A stretch of 7,598 nt of DNA. Origin: Deltaproteobacteria bacterium (lineage in GTDB: Bacteria; Desulfobacterota; Desulfarculia; Adiutricales; Adiutricaceae). Where the stretch lies: the NCBI GenBank assembly GCA_031278795.1, contig JAITJT010000217.1, positions 1 through 7,598 of the forward strand, written 5' to 3'. This document shows, one piece after another, positions 1 to 5,315 of this stretch. The position numbers and the translations under genes are program-made. Within the stretch, counting starts at the first letter, position 1. Every line of letters begins with the position of its first letter. The notes under the pieces were generated by a model. That model saw nothing but the letters and a program-made list of their open reading frames with translations. It made no database searches and was not told where the DNA came from.

Positions 1-254
1 CAGAGACTTAGGCCAAAGATTTAGGCCAGAGAAAAAAAACTAAAAAGCTAGTTTAAGCCTTACAGAGCTTACAATTTCTGACAAAAAGCGCAAAAATTTA
101 GAAAAAAAATAGCGAAAAAAAACTAAAAAAACTCTTCGGAAAGGCCAAAGTCCTCAAAATAACAAAATCAAAAAAATCTAAACAAGCCCAAGTTATAAAA
201 AAGCTAAAAATCAAGCAGTATCAAGAGAAAATAGTCGTAAGCCAAAGTGATTCT
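1..254. other. A-rich intergenic spacer, no gene seen
   Basis: No convincing reading frame is present. The stretch is dominated by A-tracts on the plus strand, so any transcript from the upstream minus-strand reductase genes would be U-rich here. No clear stem followed by a T-tract was found on the minus strand, so how that operon terminates is unclear. An identical 16-base word occurs twice (31-46 and 114-129), and short words of the type GGCCAAAG or GCCAAAG recur (around 11-18, 143-150 and 241-247). Confidence 0.6.
31..129 (+). repeat. Direct repeat of an A-tract 16-mer
   Basis: GAAAAAAAACTAAAAA occurs identically at 31-46 and 114-129, 83 bases apart. Its first 13 bases recur at 2424-2436, inside the spacer of the promoter upstream of the hydrolase gene. 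A-tract words are common by chance in such an A-rich spacer, so a role (DNA bending, protein binding) is only a possibility. Confidence 0.4.
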
Positions 255-1457
255 CTAGAGTCTAAAGAAGTCCCAAGCATCCTTTCTCTCCAGATATTCG
301 TACACCAGCTCATCAGGCCTTCTCTCTTTGTGCCAGAGCTCGATGAGCTTAGTGAGTTTTGCGAATATTTCCGCCCTGTTTTGGGAGATGTTATCCAAGA
401 GAACCCTTGGCTCCTTGAAGCAATTGTCCTTAAGTAGCTTGCGCCTTCCTGAGCACTCCAAGGTGAGGTAGCCCTCCTGTGGGCCCTTGAAGTGGAAGGA
501 GGGATCCAGGCTCAGACAGAGTCCGCAGCTAGTGCATTTAGTGCTATCCAAGTTGAGCAAAAGTTCGGGATCGCTTGAGTGACTAAGGGCCTCTCCCGGG
601 CACTCATGGATAAGTTTTTCTAAGTGAGGTGAGAGCTTGAGGATCTTATAGTCTATGGTGGGGATAGCGCGGCGTTTGGCAACTAACCTAAAGTCCGTGA
701 AGTTTAGGACCCCGCAGTTGAGCGTTCCTCCGGAAGGGCAGCCGTGGATGGATACCTTCACCAAAGCGGCGCCGGGCTGGAACTTTTTTCCCCGCAAGGC
801 GCGCACCAAGTCCCTTTCCACCTCGAAGGTGGAAAGGGCCGCATAGGGGCAGAATAGTAGGCCCCGGCAGCGGGTTATGGCCGCGGGCACTCCTTTGAGC
901 TCGCGGCCCAGCTCTCCTAACATCTCCTGGGCCTTCTCCAGGGAGACGCGGTCGTTGAAGAAGAGGTCGAGGTCCCCGTAGGGGCTAAGGGCCACCCGGT
1001 TGGAGGCGTAGTGCTTACTGGCTAGGGCTATCACCTTAAGATCCGCCGCCTTCTGGGGGCTCATGAGCACATTGCGGCGCACGTATACCGGATAGAGATC
1101 GGCCGTGGTGAGGCTCCAGGTGAGGGGGCCCTCTTTGCTTACCTTGATCTTGGGTTTCCCCTCCGGGTTCAGGCCCTGGGAAAGCCTCGCGTAAAAGGGC
1201 GGGGCCTTGGCCATCTCCACCATGGTTTCAAGGCTATCCGCTTGCGCAAGAAGCGGCTCCAGGCCGGAGTCGGCCTGGATGTTGGCGCCCATGGGGGACC
1301 CGGGGACCGCGAGAGTAAGGGTCGCGTCCTTGGTTTTTTGGGGAATGAGGGGTCTTGAGGCCATAGCCTCCTCCCCCGGGGGGAGATCCAATTCCAGGGT
1401 GAACTCATCCTCCTCGTTGAAGGGCAGCTTGTCCGGGTCTTTATCCTCTGTGAACAA
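255..1457 (-). CDS. DsrA/DsrB-like sulfite reductase subunit with ferredoxin domain
   Basis: This 400-aa protein belongs to the siroheme sulfite/nitrite reductase superfamily, dissimilatory (DsrAB) branch, whose members reduce sulfite with electrons passed through Fe-S clusters in the cytoplasm. Residues 110-185 match the siroheme-binding ferredoxin-like fold. A CX5C pair (C197, C203) fits the first half of the siroheme-[4Fe-4S] site. The second pair is unusual: C240 and C248 are CX7C where CX3C is expected. The following segment (FTDFRLVAKRRAIPTID) resembles the equivalent Dsr region. A [4Fe-4S] ferredoxin insert is complete (C286-Pro, C308, C311, C314). The helical C-terminus (about 363-400) is Dsr-like but ends early. 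About 80 N-terminal residues look non-homologous. The start is TTG, with AGAGG six bases upstream. It lies 66 bases after the short reductase gene, probably in one operon. The family call is firm; substrate and activity are inferred. Confidence 0.8.
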   Translation of the reverse strand: MFTEDKDPDKLPFNEEDEFTLELDLPPGEEAMASRPLIPQKTKDATLTLAVPGSPMGANIQADSGLEPLLAQADSLETMVEMAKAPPFYARLSQGLNPEGKPKIKVSKEGPLTWSLTTADLYPVYVRRNVLMSPQKAADLKVIALASKHYASNRVALSPYGDLDLFFNDRVSLEKAQEMLGELGRELKGVPAAITRCRGLLFCPYAALSTFEVERDLVRALRGKKFQPGAALVKVSIHGCPSGGTLNCGVLNFTDFRLVAKRRAIPTIDYKILKLSPHLEKLIHECPGEALSHSSDPELLLNLDSTKCTSCGLCLSLDPSFHFKGPQEGYLTLECSGRRKLLKDNCFKEPRVLLDNISQNRAEIFAKLTKLIELWHKERRPDELVYEYLERKDAWDFFRL

Positions 1458-1523
1458 AAGGGGCCTCTATCATATTAAGAGCTTTTTTTGGGGATTTTGG
1501 ATTGAAAGCTATAAAAGGCGCAA

Positions 1524-2315
1524 TTAGCTAAGGCCAAAGACCAAGTTGAGCTCATAGTGGCTCTTCTTTAGGGCAAACTCCGGAAGGGTCTCACCACTAT
1601 GGCGCAGAGCCTCAAAATTATCATGAACCTTCATGATAAATTCCAGGAGCTCATGTGGCTCGCTTCCCGAAAAGGCCTTCCAGGGCCTGGGGGCCACAAT
1701 CTTCTGGAAAGGCCTTGCCCTTCCGCCTAGCCAGAGCTGGAAGCCAGAGCCGTCCTCATCCGCGAGCACCAAGAGATCCACGCCTTCTGAGAGGTCCCGG
1801 CAGTCCCGGGGGCAGAGCGCCACTCCCACCTTAAGATCATTACTAAGTGTAGTAAGGAGCCCGGAGGCAATCTCCTCTAAGATGCTGGAATAGTCGGCTC
1901 TTTCTCCTAAACACGGCCCCCAGAGGGAGCAGGTCTGGACTTTCTTGCTCTTAAGGCCCTTTTCCATGAGAAAGGCCGTCCTCAGCCTCTCGCTCTCTGA
2001 GGGCTTAATCCCCAACAGTAGCGCCTGGTTCTCCCTCACCTGGAGCTCCAGGAGCGAGGAGCCGTAGTCCTCGGAGAGCTCCGCTAAAAGGTAGAGGGTG
2101 TCCCCGCTCATCCAGCCGTTTCCGTCTAGGGGAAGGGCCTGGAGGGCGAGCCTCGTGAGCTCCGGAAACTTGAGGGCCCTAAGGGAGATGAGCTCGTTTC
2201 CCAGGCCCCGGCGGAAGGGATTTATGCCCTTTTCGGACGCGTGGCGCTCTTGATTTTCCAATGCCTGGGCCAGGGGAGGGAGAGCGGGATTTTTGGAGGG
2301 CTTGGTCTTTTTCAT
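1524..2315 (-). CDS. Short siroheme/[4Fe-4S] sulfite-nitrite reductase-like protein
   Basis: This 263-aa protein is the first gene of the minus-strand unit. It carries the canonical siroheme-[4Fe-4S] cysteine set: CX5C (C129, C135, in CSLWGPC) and CX3C (C168, C172, in CPRDC). A lysine (K162) sits six residues before the third cysteine, as in sulfite reductases; the other lysine of the usual K-x-K pair is absent. Residues 66-105 (GDTLYLLAELSEDYG, then LELQVRENQALLLGI) fit the half-domain that cradles siroheme. It has no ferredoxin insert and is well short of DsrA or DsrB, closer in size to the small assimilatory-type sulfite reductases (about 220 aa). The start is ATG with no clear Shine-Dalgarno sequence. 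Its site is more canonical than its neighbour's, so it may be the catalytic partner while the 400-aa protein supplies the ferredoxin cluster. Superfamily membership is well supported; the physiological reaction is not known. Confidence 0.75.
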   Translation of the reverse strand: MKKTKPSKNPALPPLAQALENQERHASEKGINPFRRGLGNELISLRALKFPELTRLALQALPLDGNGWMSGDTLYLLAELSEDYGSSLLELQVRENQALLLGIKPSESERLRTAFLMEKGLKSKKVQTCSLWGPCLGERADYSSILEEIASGLLTTLSNDLKVGVALCPRDCRDLSEGVDLLVLADEDGSGFQLWLGGRARPFQKIVAPRPWKAFSGSEPHELLEFIMKVHDNFEALRHSGETLPEFALKKSHYELNLVFGLS

Positions 2316-2359
2316 GGTGTTTGTGAGGGCTTAAAAAGAGCTCAATATTAACCCCTCTT

Positions 2360-2400
2360 TAGCCTTTTTCTAGCCTTTATTTGGCCTTTATTTAGCCTAA
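2360..2400. repeat. 11-bp tandem repeat, about 3.7 copies
   Basis: Units are TAGCCTTTTTC (2360-2370), TAGCCTTTATT (2371-2381), TGGCCTTTATT (2382-2392) and a partial TAGCCTAA (2393-2400). The period is close to one DNA helical turn, so identical faces would be presented. It lies about 45-85 bases upstream of the short reductase start codon and just upstream of the plus-strand promoter. A repeated binding site for a regulator is plausible; simple slippage expansion is the alternative. Confidence 0.6.
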
Positions 2401-2410
2401 GTTACTGCGG

Positions 2411-2439
2411 TTGACTTGAAGGTGAAAAAAAACTAATCT
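2411..2439 (+). promoter_or_regulatory. Sigma70-type promoter, TTGACT-17-TAATCT
   Basis: TTGACT (2411-2416) and TAATCT (2434-2439) are separated by exactly 17 bases, and the spacer contains an A8 tract. Transcription should start near 2446. It drives either a short RNA ending at the terminator at 2520-2543 or, by read-through, the hydrolase gene. Confidence 0.65.
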
Positions 2440-2445
2440 GTCTAG

Positions 2446-2543
2446 CGTGACTACTAAGGGAAATTGGCGGCTCTAGGACACTTCGCGCCATTTTGGACTT
2501 AGACCCTCTGTCCTTGGAACTCTAATATTAGAGGATTTTTTTT
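2446..2543 (+). ncRNA. Predicted ~100-nt structured RNA or attenuated leader
   Basis: A transcript from the promoter at 2411-2439 would run about 98 nt to the T8 tract of an intrinsic terminator. It can form two hairpins that compete: one pairs 2461-2469 with 2486-2494 (eight of nine positions), the other pairs 2469-2477 with 2498-2505 (eight pairs, one bulge). Their arms interleave and the connecting loops look too short for a pseudoknot, so they are probably alternatives. This could be a free small RNA or a 5' leader controlling read-through into the hydrolase gene 90 bases downstream. It matches no RNA family that I recognise. Confidence 0.45.
2520..2543 (+). terminator. Intrinsic terminator
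   Basis: A perfect 14-base palindrome, CTCTAATATTAGAG (2520-2533), is followed by GA and eight T (2536-2543). The usable stem is five base pairs around an ATAT loop, so it is short and A/T-rich. CCTTG (2512-2516) and CAAGG (2545-2549) could pair outside it. No gene ends just upstream, so it must terminate the predicted short RNA or act as an attenuator. Confidence 0.6.
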
Positions 2544-2633
2544 GCAAGGGGCAGCTTCAAAATATCAAAAAAATCATGGGCGACTGGGGCACTTTAGCCT
2601 TAAACCGCGCAAACTACCTTGAAAAGAGACTTT

Positions 2634-3314
2634 ATGCAGCTCGGAAACACTGGAATCTACATTTTCTACGCCCCGCCCACTGGCGACATCTGCTGCAACA
2701 CGGTGGTGATAGGTGGCCAAGAGAAGATAATCATAGATCCAGGGCTCTCGCACCTCTGGCCTTATCTGGAGAGGACTATCCACGAGGAGACCGGTATATC
2801 CGGTTCCGACTTCTCCCTGGTTATCCACACCCACTCCCACCCGGACCACATGGCCGCCGGAAGCCAGCTGGAGAACAAGCACGGCGTGCCCCAGGCCATG
2901 ACCCAGGAGGAGAAGACCTATCTGGAGGGCCCCGGGCAAAGCGTCTACAACATGTTCGGGCTAGATCTCCCCACCATCAGCGTAAGCCGTATCCTCACGG
3001 AGGGCCCCCTGGAGCTGGGGGACAAGGTTCTGGAGATCTACCTTACCCCGGGGCACACACCGGGCTCCGTCTGCATCTATGACCCCAAGAACAAGATCCT
3101 GGTGACAGGCGATTTGGTATTTTCGCGAAGCTTCGGCCGGGTGGACCTCCAAGGAGGAGACGCCAAGGAGCTCTGTGAGAGCGTGTTACGCATGGCCGAG
3201 CTGGATGTCCAGGCCCTCCTTCCCGGCCACGGCCCCTCGGTGGTGGGAAGGGAACAAGTGAAGGGCAATTTCAAGTACATAATCGAGCTCATGAAGGAAT
3301 GCGGCTATATGTGA
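2634..3314 (+). CDS. Metallo-beta-lactamase-fold hydrolase (glyoxalase II-like)
   Basis: This protein has the full binuclear metal site of the MBL fold. Numbering from the TTG at 2619, the HxHxDH motif is H72, H74, D76, H77 (HTHSHPDH), followed by H146 (PGHTPGS), bridging D165 (TGD) and H204 (LPGHGP). The Ser-Phe-Gly-Arg-Val-Asp stretch after TGD is typical of glyoxalase II and persulfide dioxygenase-like enzymes. At about 227 aa it is a single cytoplasmic domain without a signal peptide; the long substrate-binding C-terminus of classical glyoxalase II is missing. ATG 2634 is preferred because GAG lies five bases upstream; TTG 2619 would add five residues and has no ribosome binding site. It is divergent from the reductase pair, so a link to sulfur or thiol chemistry is possible but unproven. 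The substrate cannot be read from sequence. Confidence 0.88.
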   Translation: MQLGNTGIYIFYAPPTGDICCNTVVIGGQEKIIIDPGLSHLWPYLERTIHEETGISGSDFSLVIHTHSHPDHMAAGSQLENKHGVPQAMTQEEKTYLEGPGQSVYNMFGLDLPTISVSRILTEGPLELGDKVLEIYLTPGHTPGSVCIYDPKNKILVTGDLVFSRSFGRVDLQGGDAKELCESVLRMAELDVQALLPGHGPSVVGREQVKGNFKYIIELMKECGYM

Positions 3315-3329
3315 GTGCTCTCACATATA
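3306..3329 (+). terminator. Hairpin spanning the hydrolase stop codon
   Basis: TATATGTGAG (3306-3315) and CTCACATATA (3320-3329) form a perfect 10-bp inverted repeat around a four-base loop, TGCT. The hydrolase stop codon TGA (3312-3314) is inside the left arm. Only a weak T-rich tail follows, so it may be a poor terminator, an mRNA 3'-end stabiliser or a protein-binding palindrome. Confidence 0.5.
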
Positions 3330-3368
3330 TTTACAAAGTCTTAGAGATATCATCTAAAATCATCTAGG
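3330..3368 (+). promoter_or_regulatory. Candidate htpX promoter with 10-bp direct repeat
   Basis: TTTACA (3330-3335) and TCTAAA (3353-3358) are 17 bases apart, a moderate sigma70 match. The word ATCATCTA occurs at 3349-3356 and 3359-3366, a 10-bp period overlapping and following the -10, which could be an operator. This is the only promoter-like pair seen before htpX. Confidence 0.35.
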
Positions 3369-3404
3369 AATCATAGTACACATATAACAACATATGAAAA
3401 AAAT

Positions 3405-4250
3405 ATGGGCAATCAGGTAAAAACCTTCCTACTTCTGGCGCTCATGACGGGCGTCATCATGTTCTTCGGCCAGCTCATAGGCGGGCAGACGGGGCTCATC
3501 ATAGCCTTCGCCATAGCCCTGGCCACGAATTTTTTCGCCTACTGGTTCTCCGCGAACATAGTGCTCGCCAAAAACAAGGCCCGTGTCGTGGGGCCGCAGG
3601 ACGCCCCGGAGCTCTACCAGCTGGTGGAGCATCTGGCCTCCAACGCGGGGCTCCCCACGCCCAGGGTGGCCATAGTGGACGACCCCTCACCCAATGCCTT
3701 CGCCACCGGCAGAAACCCATCCCACGCGGTGGTGGCGGTGACCCGGGGGCTTTTGAATATCATGACCCGCGAGGAGCTCGCGGGCGTTCTCTCCCACGAG
3801 CTGGCCCACGTGAAGCACCGGGACATTCTCATCTGCTCGCTCGCGGCGGTCTTCGCCTCGGTCATCATGCTTCTGGCTAATTTCGCCAAGTTCACGGCCC
3901 TCTTTTCCGGTGGCCGGGACGGCCGGGGCGGGAATCCCATAGCCGCCCTCTTGATGGCCTTCTTAGCTCCCATGGCCGCCATGCTTATCCAGGCGGCAAT
4001 ATCTAGATCCAGGGAATACCTGGCCGACGACGGAGGCGCGGACATCGCGGGCACCTCCTTTGGTCTGGCCAACGCCCTGGAAAAGCTCTCGCAGGGCACC
4101 TCCCGTGGGGTTGTGACAGCCACAGCTACCCCCGAGACCGCCAACCTCTATATCGTCAACCCCCTCCACCTAGGTGGCCTCAACAACCTTTTCGCCACCC
4201 ACCCGCCCATAGAGGAGAGGATCCAGAGGCTAAGGGGCATGAGGACCTAA
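3405..4250 (+). CDS. htpX: HtpX family membrane zinc metalloprotease (M48B)
   Basis: HtpX is an inner-membrane protease that degrades misfolded or damaged membrane proteins with its active site facing the cytoplasm. This 281-aa protein has the usual length and layout. Two N-terminal hydrophobic segments (about 7-25 and 30-52) are followed by a soluble part with PSPNAFATG (95-102). The HExxH zinc motif is H131-E132-L-A-H135. Two further hydrophobic segments follow (about 141-160 and 178-200), then the third zinc ligand E204 in SREYLAD and the conserved C-terminal THPPIEERI (265-273). All catalytic residues are present, so it should be active. The ATG start has no Shine-Dalgarno sequence but is preceded by an A-rich stretch. 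It stands alone, 90 bases after the hydrolase, with its own promoter candidate. Its frame stays open after the TAA into the A/T-rich segment downstream. Confidence 0.95.
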   Translation: MGNQVKTFLLLALMTGVIMFFGQLIGGQTGLIIAFAIALATNFFAYWFSANIVLAKNKARVVGPQDAPELYQLVEHLASNAGLPTPRVAIVDDPSPNAFATGRNPSHAVVAVTRGLLNIMTREELAGVLSHELAHVKHRDILICSLAAVFASVIMLLANFAKFTALFSGGRDGRGGNPIAALLMAFLAPMAAMLIQAAISRSREYLADDGGADIAGTSFGLANALEKLSQGTSRGVVTATATPETANLYIVNPLHLGGLNNLFATHPPIEERIQRLRGMRT

Positions 4251-4571
4251 AAAGCCAAAGATGGCTCTAAAAAGATCAAAGCAGAGTTAAAGAGCATAAA
4301 GAAGACCGAGCCGCAGGAGGATGCAGTTAGCATCTGGACTGGCGAATACACTAAGATACTTATTAAGTATTTAGATATCCCTGTGTTAAAAGAAATTCAC
4401 CATAGATTGCAACTACGTCACGAACAGTATAACAATAAAAATAAACGAGTGTTTTATGGAAATACTTTTTATGAGATTCTTGCATCTACCGCTATGATAC
4501 TTGAAGATAACCGAGATCATTCAGAGTTCATAGATGTTTATTCTAATTTTTATGCTCTAAAAAATCCGTAG
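4251..4571 (+). pseudogene. Upstream fragment of an unknown A/T-rich gene, ends at in-frame TAG
   Basis: From just after the htpX stop the same frame stays open to TAG 4569-4571. The only conventional start inside is GTG 4383, without a ribosome binding site, giving 62 aa (LKEIHHRLQLRHEQYNNK at its N-terminus). Text before GTG (for example SIWTGEYTKILIKYLDIPV) already looks like protein, so the true start may be lost or non-standard. Codons are A/T-rich, unlike htpX. After the TAG the same frame continues as ENFHEAVDVFYGITEFDD into the 239-aa frame, so the two pieces appear to be one gene interrupted by a nonsense codon. The protein is not recognised. A real amber readthrough is an alternative, but nothing in the window supports recoding. 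Confidence 0.4.
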
Positions 4572-4595
4572 GAAAATTTCCATGAAGCGGTTGAT

Positions 4596-5315
4596 GTGTT
4601 CTACGGTATCACAGAGTTTGACGATGTTAAGCTGCCTCCACTGGTTAACCCTTTAAAACCAGAGCACCTTTCTTTTAAAACGACACTCAATCCTATACCA
4701 GACTTAACATCAATCGCTGGAATAAATATAACTGATGGTATTCCAAGTGAGTTCGGTTCACCTGTTGAAGTCATGGAAGGTATCGTTGAGAAATCCGCAA
4801 AAACTAGTAATATTTCTTATGATAAAATGTTTTCTAAGTGCTTTGACAAAGCAGTTGAAGATGAAATTTTTGTTTTACACGATCTTAATGTACTTAACTT
4901 TTACGAAGAGCTTCAGGAACTCTTTGTTAAGTTTATGCGAAGACCAATCACTTCGAAGTATATCGCTTGCGCTAAGAAAAAATACTTAGAAACGACTAAA
5001 GAACCTTCTTTACCAATGAATACAGAAAAAGCTTACAGATCGATGGGTGAGCTTTTAACTCACATTACAAAGCTACATTCGATGTATAACAGAGCTATCG
5101 ATGATATGCAAATAGCTACTATTAGTAAAGATTTTACGTTCAACGATGCCTTAAGAATAAATGCCGATGCACCTGATAGTGATGACCACTCTATCTATTT
5201 CCAAATGGATAATACTAAGGATACGTTCTTTGAATTTGCCAGAAAGAAAAAACTTTCTTTGTTAGGCACTTTCTTTATGATGCGGTGTATAATGATACAA
5301 CCAGAGACTTTATAG
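4596..5315 (+). CDS. Unknown A/T-rich protein, main fragment
   Basis: A 239-aa frame with A/T-rich, well-mixed codons and natural protein composition: charged, mostly helical, with aromatic residues, no membrane segment, no signal peptide and no cysteine motif. I recognise no family. The first possible start, GTG 4596, has no ribosome binding site, and protein-like sequence continues upstream through the TAG at 4569. Near its end the frame appears to be left early. At the A6 run (5247-5252), a -1 shift would change RKKKLSLLGTFFMM into RKKKTFFVRHFLYDAVYND, and the shifted frame then runs on with no stop to 6277. The last ~20 residues of this frame are therefore probably not native. Low G/C content suggests an origin different from the flanking genes (transfer, phage or virus remnant, or assembly join). 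Confidence 0.5.
   Translation: MFYGITEFDDVKLPPLVNPLKPEHLSFKTTLNPIPDLTSIAGINITDGIPSEFGSPVEVMEGIVEKSAKTSNISYDKMFSKCFDKAVEDEIFVLHDLNVLNFYEELQELFVKFMRRPITSKYIACAKKKYLETTKEPSLPMNTEKAYRSMGELLTHITKLHSMYNRAIDDMQIATISKDFTFNDALRINADAPDSDDHSIYFQMDNTKDTFFEFARKKKLSLLGTFFMMRCIMIQPETL

Larger units (their letters stand above)
2316..2633. other. Divergent regulatory spacer between reductase genes and hydrolase
   Basis: No protein gene is supported here. The spacer holds, left to right, a possible -10 for the reductase genes (TAATAT on the minus strand, around 2345-2350), an 11-bp tandem repeat, a plus-strand promoter, a structured predicted transcript and an intrinsic terminator, then the leader of the hydrolase gene. 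It is the only place where both divergent units could be controlled together. Confidence 0.55.

Noticed and set aside
655..1893. Plus-strand open frames opposite the reductase genes
   Set aside because: They lie antisense to proteins with conserved siroheme and ferredoxin cysteine motifs and have no recognisable content of their own.
2576..3082. 168-aa open frame starting with ATG 2576
   Set aside because: It overlaps the metallo-beta-lactamase gene in another frame and has shadow composition (His, Arg, Pro and Gly-rich), with no ribosome binding site.
3394..3420. Eight-codon mini-frame MKKIWAIR overlapping the htpX start
   Set aside because: No ribosome binding site, and it is rich in A-tract codons; probably chance, although a regulatory upstream peptide cannot be excluded.
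2574..4169. Several minus-strand open frames opposite the hydrolase and htpX
   Set aside because: They are antisense shadows of G/C-rich genes with complete family motifs on the plus strand.
4252..4275. Short stem AGCC/GGCT after htpX
   Set aside because: Only four base pairs and no T-tract on the htpX strand, so it is not a credible terminator.
4312..4374. AGGAGG directly before ATG 4321
   Set aside because: A strong-looking ribosome site, but it is too close to the ATG and the frame ends after 17 codons; no longer gene follows.
4735..4989. 84-aa frame inside the A/T-rich gene
   Set aside because: It is Leu/Phe/Ser-rich and out of frame with the much longer 4596-5315 coding stretch; it looks like a shadow.
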